Notes: a model not told the origin generated them from the sequence alone. 64,000 bases of DNA from Lachnospiraceae bacterium (GCA_019421365.1 JAHZFJ010000001.1:171944-235943); one strand, 5' to 3'. Positions 37,242 through 47,566 are shown, counted from the stretch's first letter. A program made the numbers and translations.

Positions 37242-38219
37242 ATGGGTGACGTCTTATCGCAAAATGAGATAGATAATTTGCTTGCTGCACTTAGTAGCGG
37301 CGAATTAGATGCTGATGAGATTAAAGACACAGGCGAGAAGCAAATTAAAAATTATGATTTTGCAAGGCCATCAAAATTCTCAAAAGAACATCTTAGAACT
37401 TTAGAGATTATATTTGAACATTATGGTAGGCTATTATCTACAAATTTACCTGCTTATCTTCGTAAGAATGTTCAGGTTGAAGTAATGAATTCAGAAGCAG
37501 CTGCGTATTCAGAGTTCTCGAATGCATTATCTAATCCAGTGTTGCTTGGTATTATTAATTTTGCTCCATTAGAAGGAAACATTGTTATTGAGCTTGCGGC
37601 TAACTTAGGTTATGCAATAGTAGATCGTATGCTTGGTGGTAATGGACTACCTCTAGAGAAATCAAGAGATTTCTCAGAGATTGAGTTGATTATAATTGAG
37701 AGAATTTTTAATATATGCACAAATTTGTTGATAGAACCATGGCAGAATGTTATTAATATTGAGCCAAGACTAGAAAGAATCGAGACAAATTCTCAATTTG
37801 CTCAGATTATTCAGCCTAGTGAGATGACCTCAATTGTTACTATGAATATTCGTATTGGCAATGTAGAAGGTCTGATGAATGTGTGCTTACCTTATAACTG
37901 TTTAGAACCAGTTATCGATAAGTTGAATACTAAGTATTGGTATTCAACAATGCAAGTCAAGGATGATGATACTTATCAAGATATCATTGAAATAGCAATA
38001 GAGAAAGCTAAGATTCCGATCAAAGCTGTTCTTGGCAGTAGTATGATATCGGTAAATGATTTCCTTAACATCCAAAAAGGTGATATTATACGACTGAATA
38101 CGAAGGTCGATGACGAACTAGATATTTACGTTGGCAACATTAAAAAGTTTACTGCACTTCCGGGAGCATCTTCGGATACATATGCTGTAAGATTAACATC
38201 AATTAATAGAGAGGAGTAA
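37242..38219 (+). CDS. fliM: Flagellar motor switch protein FliM
   Basis: FliM is the central C-ring subunit that binds CheY-P. The N-terminal CheY-binding peptide LSQNEIDNLLAAL, a CheC-like middle domain and a C-terminal SpoA (FliN-like) domain are visible in 325 residues. The ribosome-binding site is strong but lies in a short hairpin (37221-37235). fliY starts 4 nt after the stop, so FliM and FliY output is probably linked. Confidence 0.96.
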   Translation: MGDVLSQNEIDNLLAALSSGELDADEIKDTGEKQIKNYDFARPSKFSKEHLRTLEIIFEHYGRLLSTNLPAYLRKNVQVEVMNSEAAAYSEFSNALSNPVLLGIINFAPLEGNIVIELAANLGYAIVDRMLGGNGLPLEKSRDFSEIELIIIERIFNICTNLLIEPWQNVINIEPRLERIETNSQFAQIIQPSEMTSIVTMNIRIGNVEGLMNVCLPYNCLEPVIDKLNTKYWYSTMQVKDDDTYQDIIEIAIEKAKIPIKAVLGSSMISVNDFLNIQKGDIIRLNTKVDDELDIYVGNIKKFTALPGASSDTYAVRLTSINREE

Positions 38220-38223
38220 GAAT

Positions 38224-39411
38224 ATGGACGGTATGTTATCGCAAGAAGAAATCAATGCCTTATTAGGTAGCATTGATACTATTGATTCTTCTGCTAATGG
38301 AACGGCTTCTAGCTCATCAGATACTTTAACAGCAGATGAGAAAGATGCGGTAGGTGAGATATCTAATATAAGCATGGGGACGGCAGCTACTACGTTGTCT
38401 ACATTAGTAAACAATAAAGTAGTGATTACAACTCCTGTTGTTTCTTATTCTACATGGGATAGTTTGTCACAAGAGTTTAGTAAACCATGTGTGTTTATTC
38501 AGATTTCTTACAAAGAAGGTTTAGATGGTAATAATATTTTGATTCTTAAAGAATCAGATGTGAAAATAATTACAGATTTAATGATGGGTGGAGCTGGTGT
38601 TGATGTAGAAGGTGAATTATCAGAACTACATCTTAGTGCAATTGGTGAAGCTATGAACCAGATGATGGGTTCTGCAGCTACTTCATTGTCCTCCATGCTT
38701 GAAAAGAAAGTAGATATTAGTCCACCTGTTGCTAGTCTTGTTGATTTAAATAGTACAATTAATGAGACTGAGATATCAGATTTCTTAAAACAACCTTTTG
38801 TTAAGGTTGCATTCAAAATGGAGATAGGAGACTTAGTTGATAGTCAAATTATGCAATTATATCCTTTTGATTTCGCAAGAGATTTATATAGAAAATTCTC
38901 AGAATCAGGATCTAATTCTGAAGCACAACCAACTAGTACAGTTGGGGAATCAGCACTACAGGATCAATTAAATCAACAAACTGCTCCTGTACCACCAATG
39001 ATGGGAGGTCAACCAATTATGGGTCAAACAATGCCTGGTTATGGATCTGTTCCTATGTACCAAGGTCAGATGACTTATGCGCAACCTGCAATGGGTCAAA
39101 TGATGCCTATGCAAGATGTGAATGTTCAACCAGCTCAATTTCAAACTTTTAATAACATTGCTGCCCAATTACCAGGACAGGAGAATATCGATTTGATTAT
39201 GGATGTTCCACTGGAAGTAACAGTTGAATTAGGTAGAACGAATAAGTCGATTAAAGAGATTTTAGATTTCACACCAGGAACAATTATAGAATTGAATAAA
39301 CTTGCTGGAGAACCAATTGATGTTCTAGTTAATGGTAAGTTTGTTGCTAAGGGTGAAGTCGTAGTAATTGAAGAGTGCTTTGGTATCAGAGTGACAGAGA
39401 TTGTTAAATAG
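38224..39411 (+). CDS. fliY: Flagellar motor switch phosphatase FliY (FliN domain)
   Basis: FliY joins CheY-P phosphatase activity to a FliN-type switch domain. The N-terminal peptide LSQEEINALLGSI is a CheY-binding motif. Two CheC-type active-site helices follow (GEISNISMGTAATTL and GEAMNQMMGSAATSL, each with Glu and Asn). A Met/Gln/Pro-rich linker (about 250-310) leads to the C-terminal SpoA domain. The protein has 395 residues. In Bacillus it is the main CheY-P phosphatase; a CheC gene is also present at 52092. Confidence 0.95.
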   Translation: MDGMLSQEEINALLGSIDTIDSSANGTASSSSDTLTADEKDAVGEISNISMGTAATTLSTLVNNKVVITTPVVSYSTWDSLSQEFSKPCVFIQISYKEGLDGNNILILKESDVKIITDLMMGGAGVDVEGELSELHLSAIGEAMNQMMGSAATSLSSMLEKKVDISPPVASLVDLNSTINETEISDFLKQPFVKVAFKMEIGDLVDSQIMQLYPFDFARDLYRKFSESGSNSEAQPTSTVGESALQDQLNQQTAPVPPMMGGQPIMGQTMPGYGSVPMYQGQMTYAQPAMGQMMPMQDVNVQPAQFQTFNNIAAQLPGQENIDLIMDVPLEVTVELGRTNKSIKEILDFTPGTIIELNKLAGEPIDVLVNGKFVAKGEVVVIEECFGIRVTEIVK

Positions 39412-39440
39412 AAGAGAAGTATAGATTGGAGAGGTAAAAA

Positions 39441-39803
39441 ATGGCGAAGAGAATTTTGATTTGCGATGACGCAGCTTTTATGAGAATGATGATTAAGGAT
39501 ATCTTAACAAAGAATGGTTATGAAATCGCAGGTGAAGCTGAAAATGGAGCGAAAGCTGTAGAGAAATATAATGAAACAAAACCGGATTTAGTTATGATGG
39601 ATATTACTATGCCAGAAATGGATGGAATTCAAGCGCTTAAGAAAATTAAAGCAATTGATCCAGCTTCAAATGTAATTATGTGTTCTGCAATGGGACAACA
39701 AGCAATGGTTATTGAATCTATCCAGACTGGAGCAAAAGATTTTATTGTTAAGCCATTCCAAGCTGATAGAGTGTTAGAAGCTGTTAAAAAAGCGATAGGC
39801 TAA
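39441..39803 (+). CDS. cheY: Chemotaxis response regulator CheY
   Basis: CheY is a single receiver domain of 120 residues that binds the flagellar switch when phosphorylated by CheA. The phosphorylation site is Asp54 (VMMDITMPEMDG), with acidic residues Asp9/Asp10 and the conserved Lys in IVKPF. Its position between fliY and fliO matches B. subtilis. GGAGAGG precedes the ATG. Confidence 0.95.
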   Translation: MAKRILICDDAAFMRMMIKDILTKNGYEIAGEAENGAKAVEKYNETKPDLVMMDITMPEMDGIQALKKIKAIDPASNVIMCSAMGQQAMVIESIQTGAKDFIVKPFQADRVLEAVKKAIG

Positions 39804-39807
39804 TAAG

Positions 39808-40227
39808 ATGACTGCAAAAATTTATTTATTCCAAGGCAGTTCTACGATAAGTAATATTGCAGAACTGTTTGGATTATTGCTTGTATTTGTATTGATACTG
39901 GTATTAGCCTATTACACTTCAAAGTGGATAGGCAAAACAGGTGCTGGAATGGGCACCAAAAACCATAACATTACAATTATAGAAACGCTAAGATTAAGCC
40001 AAACAAAATATCTTCAGATTATTAAAGTAGTAAATAAATATATTGTAATTGCAGTATCTAAGGATCATGTTGAATATTTAACAGAAATCGATGGAGATCA
40101 ATTAAGCAGTTTCGAGGATGTTGCGGAAGCGCCATCTTTTAAAGAAATCCTATCTAAGATTAAGCTAGGAGCGAATGTGAAATCAAAGGATTGCGAAGAA
40201 AATGAGAAAGATGAGAATGATGTGTAG
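39808..40227 (+). CDS. fliO: Flagellar biosynthesis protein FliO (FliZ-like)
   Basis: FliO is a small bitopic protein that helps assemble the FliP export gate. The 139-residue protein has one membrane helix (about 17-37) and a cytoplasmic FliO domain with the GTKNHNITIIETLRLSQTKY segment. It starts 4 nt after cheY with a weak ribosome-binding site, so translation probably depends on coupling to cheY. The family is weakly conserved; context supports the call. Confidence 0.82.
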   Translation: MTAKIYLFQGSSTISNIAELFGLLLVFVLILVLAYYTSKWIGKTGAGMGTKNHNITIIETLRLSQTKYLQIIKVVNKYIVIAVSKDHVEYLTEIDGDQLSSFEDVAEAPSFKEILSKIKLGANVKSKDCEENEKDENDV

Positions 40228-40238
40228 AGGTTGAAAGA

Positions 40239-41087
40239 ATGAACGCAAAGATAAAACATAAAATTAGTAAAACAATTATAAATTCGCTCGCTGTTTTGTT
40301 TGCAGTGTCTATCATCATTCTAGTTTTTTCTATTCCAGTAAAAGCTAGTAGTCAGACAGATTCATCAGATGTTACTATTACATCAGACGATGAACCATTT
40401 GGTTTTAATTTTAATCTCTCTACGAATGGGGAGGGCTCAGGAGTAGCATCAACATTACAAATAGTAATTTTATTGACTGTTATTTCGATTGCGCCCTCTT
40501 TGCTATTGATGGTAACTTCGTTTACTAGAATTATTGTAGTATTGCATTTTATTAGATCAGCACTGGGGACTCAAACAACACCCCCTAACCAAGTACTTAT
40601 TGGATTAGCGTTATTCTTAACTGTATTTATAATGGGGCCGGTTTTTACTCAAGTTAACAATGAAGCTATAAAACCTTTATCCAAAGGTGAAATTACACAA
40701 GAAGAAGCATTTGAAAAAGGTATGGAACCGATTCGAGAATTTATGTTTAATCAAGTAAAGAATCGTCCACAAGATATTAAATTGTTTATGGATATTGCCA
40801 ATTTAGGTGATGCTAACATAACAGTATATCAGCTTGATGATGTTCCGACTTCTGTATTGATACCTGCTTTTATGATTAGCGAGTTAAGAGCCGCATTTAT
40901 CATTGGATTCCTGTTATATATACCATTTATTGTTATTGATATGGTAGTTGCTTCTACGCTGATGTCCATGGGTATGATGATGTTACCTCCAACAACAATT
41001 TCGATGCCATTTAAGATACTATTATTTGTCTTAGCTGATGGTTGGAACTTAATAATTGGAAACGTAGTAAAGACTTTCTACGGATAG
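40239..41087 (+). CDS. fliP: Flagellar export gate protein FliP
   Basis: FliP forms the core of the export gate with FliQ and FliR. A cleavable N-terminal signal sequence (about 1-37) precedes four membrane helices. The segments SLLLMVTSFTRIIVVLHF and ALGTQTTPPNQVLIGLALF are diagnostic. The length of 282 is a little above average because of an acidic Ser/Asp-rich stretch after the signal peptide. Confidence 0.96.
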   Translation: MNAKIKHKISKTIINSLAVLFAVSIIILVFSIPVKASSQTDSSDVTITSDDEPFGFNFNLSTNGEGSGVASTLQIVILLTVISIAPSLLLMVTSFTRIIVVLHFIRSALGTQTTPPNQVLIGLALFLTVFIMGPVFTQVNNEAIKPLSKGEITQEEAFEKGMEPIREFMFNQVKNRPQDIKLFMDIANLGDANITVYQLDDVPTSVLIPAFMISELRAAFIIGFLLYIPFIVIDMVVASTLMSMGMMMLPPTTISMPFKILLFVLADGWNLIIGNVVKTFYG

Positions 41088-41115
41088 TTAATTAGTTTTC
41101 GTTTTGGAGGTTTAT

Positions 41116-41385
41116 ATGAATGTAGATGTAGTGATTGACATTGCTAGAGAGACTCTTTTAGTTATTATAAAAACTTCTGCTCCGATGCTATTAGTATCGT
41201 TGATTGTTGGTTTGATCATAAGTATTTTTCAAACCATTACCTCAATTCAGGAGCAGACATTAACATTTGTTCCTAAATTATTAGCAATATTTTTAGTAAT
41301 AATGTTAACAGGTTCTTGGATTTTCAAAACCATAGTAGATTTTACTTATGAATTGTTTTCAAATTTCGGAACCTACATAAAATGA
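41116..41385 (+). CDS. fliQ: Flagellar export gate protein FliQ
   Basis: FliQ has two membrane helices in 89 residues and belongs to the FliPQR export gate. The segment LIVGLIISIFQTITSIQEQT is typical. The ATG at 41116 is chosen because TTGGAGG (41104-41110) then serves as ribosome-binding site; a TTG at 41104 would begin inside that site. Confidence 0.95.
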   Translation: MNVDVVIDIARETLLVIIKTSAPMLLVSLIVGLIISIFQTITSIQEQTLTFVPKLLAIFLVIMLTGSWIFKTIVDFTYELFSNFGTYIK

Positions 41386-41423
41386 TTTGTGAATTATGAT
41401 GCTGTATAACTAGGTAGGATAAT

Positions 41424-42200
41424 ATGAATGTAGATTTAGCAGTAGAAGATATAGAAGTATTTTTATTAATATTAGTTCGAATTTCAGGTTTTGTATATAC
41501 TGCGCCTTTCCTTAGTCAAAACAGCGTGCCTAGGAAGGTTAAAGTAGGACTTAGTGCTTTCATGGCACTTGTAATCTTTAGTTCTTTACAAGGTGTACGT
41601 CTTGAATACGTAGGTATAATTGATTATGCCATTTTAGTAGCCAGAGAATTAATTACAGGTATTTTAATTGGGTTCAGTGCCAATATGTGTGTATTTATTT
41701 TGGGTTTTGCTGGACAGATGATTGACATGGAGATTGGATTTTCTATGGTCACACTATTTGATCCTGCATCTAGGACACAGTCAACCATAACATCGAATTT
41801 TTATACGTATCTTGTTATGTTAATTATGCTTTTAAGTGATATGCATTTGCATCTGATTAAGGCAATCATGGATACTTTCAATTTAATACCTCTTGGACAA
41901 ACAGTATTCAAGTCTGGATTATATGAGGCTGCCTTAAAGTTTATAACAGATTACTTTATCATTGGCTTTCGAATTATACTACCAGTGTTTGCGTCTTTAT
42001 TGATCGTAAATATAGTTCTGGGTATTTTAGCAAAGGTAGCACCTCAGATGAATATGTTTGTTATTGGTATGCAGCTTAAAGTGTTTGTTGGACTTTTTGT
42101 CTTGTTCTTTGTTATTGGTCTAATGCCACAAGTTACAGATTTTATCTTTTCAGAGATGAAGGCCATGATTCAAATGGTAGTTAAGAATCTTATAGAATGA
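41424..42200 (+). CDS. fliR: Flagellar export gate protein FliR
   Basis: FliR (258 residues, about six membrane helices) completes the FliPQR gate. Family segments include RISGFVYTAPFLSQNSVPRK and FAGQMIDMEIGFSMVTLFDP. TAGGAT upstream of the ATG is a modest ribosome-binding site. It lies 17 nt before flhB, with which FliR is fused in some clostridia; here they are separate. Confidence 0.95.
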   Translation: MNVDLAVEDIEVFLLILVRISGFVYTAPFLSQNSVPRKVKVGLSAFMALVIFSSLQGVRLEYVGIIDYAILVARELITGILIGFSANMCVFILGFAGQMIDMEIGFSMVTLFDPASRTQSTITSNFYTYLVMLIMLLSDMHLHLIKAIMDTFNLIPLGQTVFKSGLYEAALKFITDYFIIGFRIILPVFASLLIVNIVLGILAKVAPQMNMFVIGMQLKVFVGLFVLFFVIGLMPQVTDFIFSEMKAMIQMVVKNLIE

Positions 42201-42217
42201 TTTGAGGTAACGAGAAG

Positions 42218-43369
42218 TTGAGATTACAGAATGATGATTTCAATCAGAAATTAATATACAAGCATACGACTCTGTTACGTTATAATTTGCAGTTGTTTGC
42301 AAACGATGAGGGCGGAGAAAAAACAGAAGATGCCACGCCTAAGAAACTAAAGAATGCTAGAGAAGAAGGCCAAGTTGCAAAAAGTATGGAATTAAATACT
42401 GCGGTAATGCTTTTTGCGTTGTTCTTTGTGCTGAAAACTTTTATTGGCAATATGGGAAATCAATTCTTAGACGTATATGAGAAGATATATGGAAGTATCG
42501 TACTTGTTGTAGAAGATGACATGTCGATGAAAATTATAATGTCTTTACTTGGATATGCAATAAAATCTATTATTTTAATTGCACTACCAATACTCTTAGT
42601 TGGTGTAATTGTCGGATTTTTAGTTGATAAAGTACAGATTAAATGGGAAGTTACAACTAAGCCATTACAACCTAAATTAAGTAAACTAGATCCTATTAAA
42701 GGATTTAAAAAGATGTTTTCTAAGGAAAAGATAGTTCAGTTACTATTTGCATTACTGAAGATAGTATTAATTGGCTATCTAGTATATGATACTTTAAAAG
42801 ATCAGTGGGTAATAATTCTGAGTTTATATGATTTTTCTTTATTCCAAGCTATTGGAGTAATTGGTAACATGGTTATTTCGTTGGGCCTAAAGATTAGTGA
42901 ATTTTTCTTGGTTATTGGATTTGCGGATTTGTTTTATCAAAGAAGGAAATTCAAAAAGGATATGAGGATGTCAAAGAAGGAAATTAAAGATGAATGGAAG
43001 AATGCTGAAGGTGATCCTCAAATCAAAGGTAAGATCAAGTCGAAGATGTTAGAGGCATCAAGACGTAGAATGATGAATGCAATTCCAAGTGCAGATGTTA
43101 TCATTACTAACCCTACACATTTTGCTGTGGCATTGCAATATGATAGAGAGTCAGGTTCTGCTCCTGTTGTGGTTGCTAAAGGTGCAGATTATATGGCTCA
43201 AAAGATAAAAGATATAGCGAAAGAAAACAAAGTTGAAATAGTAGAGAACAAACCACTTGCTAGAATGTTATATTTTAATGTAGAAATCGATCAAGAGATA
43301 CCTCAGGAGCTTTATCAGATGGTGGCTGAGATATTAGCTTATGTATATAGAATAAAAAATAAAGTTTAG
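42218..43369 (+). CDS. flhB: Flagellar export switch protein FlhB
   Basis: FlhB controls the change from hook to filament export. The 383-residue protein has a cytoplasmic head with KTEDATPKKLKNAREEGQVAKS-type residues, four membrane helices and a C-terminal domain with the autocleavage motif NPTH (298-301). The start is a TTG with GAGGTAACGAG upstream, giving an N-terminal extension of about 30 residues before the conserved head. Confidence 0.95.
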   Translation: MRLQNDDFNQKLIYKHTTLLRYNLQLFANDEGGEKTEDATPKKLKNAREEGQVAKSMELNTAVMLFALFFVLKTFIGNMGNQFLDVYEKIYGSIVLVVEDDMSMKIIMSLLGYAIKSIILIALPILLVGVIVGFLVDKVQIKWEVTTKPLQPKLSKLDPIKGFKKMFSKEKIVQLLFALLKIVLIGYLVYDTLKDQWVIILSLYDFSLFQAIGVIGNMVISLGLKISEFFLVIGFADLFYQRRKFKKDMRMSKKEIKDEWKNAEGDPQIKGKIKSKMLEASRRRMMNAIPSADVIITNPTHFAVALQYDRESGSAPVVVAKGADYMAQKIKDIAKENKVEIVENKPLARMLYFNVEIDQEIPQELYQMVAEILAYVYRIKNKV

Positions 43370-43386
43370 TTTGGGAGGTAAGGTGA

Positions 43387-45420
43387 ATGAAAAAGTCAGA
43401 CTTGGTACTTGGGTTATATATCATGGCAGCTATAGTATTTTTGATTGTACCAATACCTTCTCTTTTATTAGATATATTATTAGCGCTTAATATTGCAATA
43501 GCGATGATTATATTATTTAATGCACTATTTTCAAGGGAAGCACTAGATATGTCAAGTTTCCCAACGGTACTGTTATTCACTACGATATTCCGTATATCAT
43601 TGAATGTATCATCAACAAAATTAATTCTTACTACTGGTGATCCAGGTAATGTAGTTAGAACTTTCGGTGAGTTCGTAGGTGGTGGTAACCTAGTAATAGG
43701 TGCGATTGTATTCTTAATCTTAATATTGGTACAGTTTATGGTTATCAATAAAGGGTCTGAGAGAGTTGCAGAAGTAACTGCAAGATTTACACTTGATGCC
43801 ATGCCAGGTAAACAGATGGCAATTGATGCCGATTTGAATACTGGTGCAATTACAGATCAAGAAGCAAGAGAAAGAAGAGAGAAGTTACAATCAGAATCCG
43901 CATTCTTTGGAGCGATGGATGGTGCTACGAAGTACGTTAAGGGTGATGCGACAGCAGGTCTAATTATTACAGTTATCAATATTATTGGTGGTATTGCCAT
44001 GGGGATGATGTACCAAGGGATGGCAATTGGTGATGCACTTGAGAAATATACTATTCTTACTATTGGTGATGGTCTTGTAAGTCAGATTCCTTCGATCATG
44101 ATATCTCTAGCAACGGGTCTATTGGTAACTAAGGTTTCTAAGGAAGCAGATCTATCAGATGTACTTGTTAGCCAATTGTTTTCAATACCAAAGGTATTGT
44201 ATATGGTTGGTGGAGCATTAATATTCCTTGGAATCTTCACTCCGCTTAATGTAGTTATATTCTGTGCATTTGGAGCAATATTTATTATGACTGGTAGAAT
44301 GATTAACATGAAGCTTGAAGAGGGAAATATTGAAGAAGAAGTTGCCGCTTCAGAAGATAATGCTGATGAGATCCGTAAGCCAGAGAATGTTGCTGCATTG
44401 TTGCAAGTTGATCCAATCGAATTAGAATTTGGTTATGGTATTATACCTTTGGCTGATGTCAACCAGGGTGGTGACTTGTTAGACCGTGTAGTTATGATAC
44501 GTAGACAAATTGCTTTGGAACTTGGTTGTGTAGTTCCGATTATACGTTTACGTGATAATATACAGTTAAACCCAAATCAATATGTTATCAAGATAAAGGG
44601 TATCCCAGTTAGTGATGGTGAGATTTTATTTGACCATTATATGGCTATGAACCCAGGGTATGTTGAAGAGGAGATTACTGGAATTCCGACTTTTGAACCT
44701 TCCTTCCATTTACCTGCAATATGGATAACTGAAAACCAAAGAGAGAGAGCAGAGTCGCTTGGTTATACAGTAGTAGATCCACCTTCAATTATTGCAACAC
44801 ATTTAACAGAAGTTGTTAAGAATAATCTAAGCGAATTATTAAGCCGACAAGATGTTCAAAATCTTATCAATAATGTTAAAGAAGCAAATGAGACACTTGT
44901 ATCTGAATTGGTACCAAAACAGCTTGGTGTTGGCGAAATTCAAAAAGTGTTACAGAATTTATTACATGAAGGAATATCAATTCGAGATCTGGTTACTATA
45001 TTCGAAACACTTGCAGATAATGCACCTGTAACAAGAGATACTGATGTACTTACAGAATATGTACGACAAAGTTTAAAACGTGCAATCTCTAATAAGTACT
45101 TCCCGAATGGAGAAACTACAAGTGTAGTTACTCTCGATCCACAAATCGAGCAAGAAATCATGGGTGCTGTTAAGCAAACGGAACAAGGTGCATATTTAAC
45201 ATTGGATCCTGAAAAGACTCAAGGAATTATGAATTCTGTTAGAGATGAAGTATCAAAACTTGAGAATTTAGGAAGAAATCCAATTGTTATTACTTCACCT
45301 ATAGTACGTATGTATTTCAAAAAGTTAACTTCCGATTACTTTAAAGATTTGATCGTAATTTCATATAGTGAAATCGATACAAATGTAGAATTACAATCAG
45401 TAGGGATGGTGACAGCGTAG
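43387..45420 (+). CDS. flhA: Flagellar export protein FlhA
   Basis: FlhA is the ring-forming export component that receives chaperone-substrate complexes. About eight N-terminal membrane helices (1-300) include the conserved FHIPEP region (RFTLDAMPGKQMAIDADL near 136-153). The C-terminal cytoplasmic domain follows. The length is 677. GGGAGGTAAGGTGA precedes the ATG. The stop overlaps the flhF GTG start by one base. Confidence 0.97.
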   Translation: MKKSDLVLGLYIMAAIVFLIVPIPSLLLDILLALNIAIAMIILFNALFSREALDMSSFPTVLLFTTIFRISLNVSSTKLILTTGDPGNVVRTFGEFVGGGNLVIGAIVFLILILVQFMVINKGSERVAEVTARFTLDAMPGKQMAIDADLNTGAITDQEARERREKLQSESAFFGAMDGATKYVKGDATAGLIITVINIIGGIAMGMMYQGMAIGDALEKYTILTIGDGLVSQIPSIMISLATGLLVTKVSKEADLSDVLVSQLFSIPKVLYMVGGALIFLGIFTPLNVVIFCAFGAIFIMTGRMINMKLEEGNIEEEVAASEDNADEIRKPENVAALLQVDPIELEFGYGIIPLADVNQGGDLLDRVVMIRRQIALELGCVVPIIRLRDNIQLNPNQYVIKIKGIPVSDGEILFDHYMAMNPGYVEEEITGIPTFEPSFHLPAIWITENQRERAESLGYTVVDPPSIIATHLTEVVKNNLSELLSRQDVQNLINNVKEANETLVSELVPKQLGVGEIQKVLQNLLHEGISIRDLVTIFETLADNAPVTRDTDVLTEYVRQSLKRAISNKYFPNGETTSVVTLDPQIEQEIMGAVKQTEQGAYLTLDPEKTQGIMNSVRDEVSKLENLGRNPIVITSPIVRMYFKKLTSDYFKDLIVISYSEIDTNVELQSVGMVTA

Positions 45421-46640
45421 TGATAATTAAGAAATTTCAGGCGGAAACAGAAAAAGAAGCCATTTTAATGGCAAAAGAAGAATTAGGTAAAGATGCAATT
45501 GTAACTAATATAAAGACGATTAAACCGAAAGGAATCTATAAGTTTTTTAGACCATCACAAGTTGAAATAACAGCAGCTGTAGACGATACAGTTAATTACG
45601 AAGAGGATAGTTTATTATCCTCTTTTCAAAAGTTAATCATGGAAAATTCTAATAAGCAGATAGATGCACAAAAAGAAAGAGTTATAGATCAACAAACAGA
45701 TAAAGACGAAAATCTGTTTGTTGATGTAAAGTCAACATATTCAACAGAGATTGAAAAAAGGTTAGATAATCTTCAAAACTTAATTGAAAAACAGATAAAA
45801 CCAACGCAAGAAAAGGAAAATCCGCCTGTTGAAGAAGAAAGAGTAAATGAAAATGAGTATATTAAGCTTATTTACAAGCAGATGCTTATTAATGAAGTAG
45901 ATGAAAAATTTGCGAATCAAATCATTAATGAAATTGAAGGTACCTTGCAAAAAGGAGCTTCAGTTGACAATGTTTTGACTAGTATTTATCAGAAAATTGT
46001 GTTAAAGTTAGGTCAACCAGAGACGATTGAATTAGGAGATAAGAAACCTAAATTTGTATTCTTCATTGGCCCTACTGGTGTAGGTAAAACCACGACAATC
46101 GCTAAAATTGCTTCTGGATTCAAGATGAATAAGAATACAAAGATGGCTTTGGTTACTTCGGATACGTATCGTATCGCTGCAGTAGAACAATTGAGAATCT
46201 ACGCAAATATTCTTGGTGTTCCATTAAAGGTTATCTATTCAGCTGAAGAGATGAGTCAATCAAAAGAAGAGTTTGAAGATTATGATATCGTTCTAATTGA
46301 TACAGCAGGAAGATCCCATAAGAATACAGAACAAAAAGACGATTTAGAAGCACTTTTAAGTACTATTGACGACTCTATGAAAGAAATCTATCTGGTGTTA
46401 AGTGCGACTACAAAATATAAAGATTTAGTTCGTATTACTGAGACGTATTCTACGATTGCAAATTATAGAATTATATTTACAAAACTTGATGAAACTATCT
46501 GTATGGGTAATATACTTAATGTAAAGATGATGACAGATTCACCTCTATCTTATGCAGCTTGGGGACAAAATGTACCAAACGATATTGGAAGGCTCGATGC
46601 GCAATTTGTTGCTAAAAAACTGTTAGGGGGCAGTGATTGA
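45420..46640 (+). CDS. flhF: SRP-type GTPase FlhF
   Basis: FlhF sets flagellar position and number. The 406-residue protein has an N-terminal B domain (about 1-120, Glu/Lys-rich), an N domain, and an SRP54-like G domain with GPTGVGKTTTIAKIAS and DTAGRSH. It starts with GTG overlapping the flhA stop by one base, and its own stop overlaps the flhG ATG by one base. This points to tightly coupled synthesis of FlhF and its regulator FlhG. Confidence 0.95.
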   Translation: MIIKKFQAETEKEAILMAKEELGKDAIVTNIKTIKPKGIYKFFRPSQVEITAAVDDTVNYEEDSLLSSFQKLIMENSNKQIDAQKERVIDQQTDKDENLFVDVKSTYSTEIEKRLDNLQNLIEKQIKPTQEKENPPVEEERVNENEYIKLIYKQMLINEVDEKFANQIINEIEGTLQKGASVDNVLTSIYQKIVLKLGQPETIELGDKKPKFVFFIGPTGVGKTTTIAKIASGFKMNKNTKMALVTSDTYRIAAVEQLRIYANILGVPLKVIYSAEEMSQSKEEFEDYDIVLIDTAGRSHKNTEQKDDLEALLSTIDDSMKEIYLVLSATTKYKDLVRITETYSTIANYRIIFTKLDETICMGNILNVKMMTDSPLSYAAWGQNVPNDIGRLDAQFVAKKLLGGSD

Positions 46641-47530
46641 TGGATCAAGCGGAAGAATTACGTAGGATGATTGAAAAACAGACGCATAAGGATAATGTAG
46701 CAAGGGTAATAACTGTAACCAGCGGTAAGGGTGGTGTTGGGAAGACTAGTATTTCCGTTAATCTCGCAATACAGTTAAGCCAGCTTGGCAAAAGAGTTGT
46801 AATTCTTGATGCAGATTTTGGATTAGCTAATGTTGAGATTATGCTTGGTATTCGACCACAGTATAATCTGGCGGATTTAATGTACAGGGGAAAGACTTTG
46901 CGTGAAATTATTACGCAGGGCCCAGGAAACATAGGCTTTATTTCAGGAGGTTCTGGAATAGAAGAGTTAGCAAATCTTACGAGAAGTCAACTTGACGATT
47001 TGAGAAAGATGTTATATGAGCTAGATGATTTAGCTGATGTTATTATCGTTGACACAGGAGCTGGAATTTCCGATAGTGTATTGGAATTTGTAGCTGCTAG
47101 TTCTGAAGTAATCTTAGTAACTACACCTGAACCGACTTCAATAACAGATGCATATGCGCTACTAAAGACACTTTCAAAACGCTCGTTGTTTTCTATAGAA
47201 GATACCGTCATAAAGATGGTTCCAAATCGAGTAGATTCTGTTATAGAGGGTAGAGAGTTATATAACAAACTAAGTACGGTTGTTCAGAACTTTCTACATC
47301 TTAAAATTGAATTCCTCGGTGCGATTCCAATTGATATGAATGTATCAAGAGCTGTAATCAAGCAAAAACCTGTATCCTTAGCTTATCCAAATACAGATGT
47401 TGCTAAGGCAATCAATGATATAGCGTTAGCTCTATGTAATGAAGAAAATGCAGTTGAATTGCAACAAAAGAGAGGCATTTCTCAGCTTTTTACGAATTTA
47501 GTGAGACTTAAAAAGAATAAAACTAAATAA
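46640..47530 (+). CDS. flhG: MinD-like ATPase FlhG (YlxH)
   Basis: FlhG activates FlhF GTPase and limits flagellar number and position. The deviant Walker A motif GKGGVGKTS near residues 28-36 and the ADFGLANVEIMLG segment place it in the ParA/MinD family, and the C-terminus is Lys-rich. The ATG at 46640 fits AGGGGG (46625-46630) best; a TTG three bases earlier would add one Met. The next gene encodes a PilZ protein. Confidence 0.95.
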   Translation: MDQAEELRRMIEKQTHKDNVARVITVTSGKGGVGKTSISVNLAIQLSQLGKRVVILDADFGLANVEIMLGIRPQYNLADLMYRGKTLREIITQGPGNIGFISGGSGIEELANLTRSQLDDLRKMLYELDDLADVIIVDTGAGISDSVLEFVAASSEVILVTTPEPTSITDAYALLKTLSKRSLFSIEDTVIKMVPNRVDSVIEGRELYNKLSTVVQNFLHLKIEFLGAIPIDMNVSRAVIKQKPVSLAYPNTDVAKAINDIALALCNEENAVELQQKRGISQLFTNLVRLKKNKTK

Positions 47531-47566
47531 GATTATAATAGAAGTATTATAGGTGGGGGGAAGTAT

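Noticed and set aside
43275..43802. 175-codon - strand frame over flhB/flhA
   Set aside because: It is antisense to two well-conserved export genes, and its composition is that of a reverse-complement frame.
47531..47566. c-di-GMP riboswitch before the PilZ gene
   Set aside because: The gap is only 36 nt and has no riboswitch-like structure.
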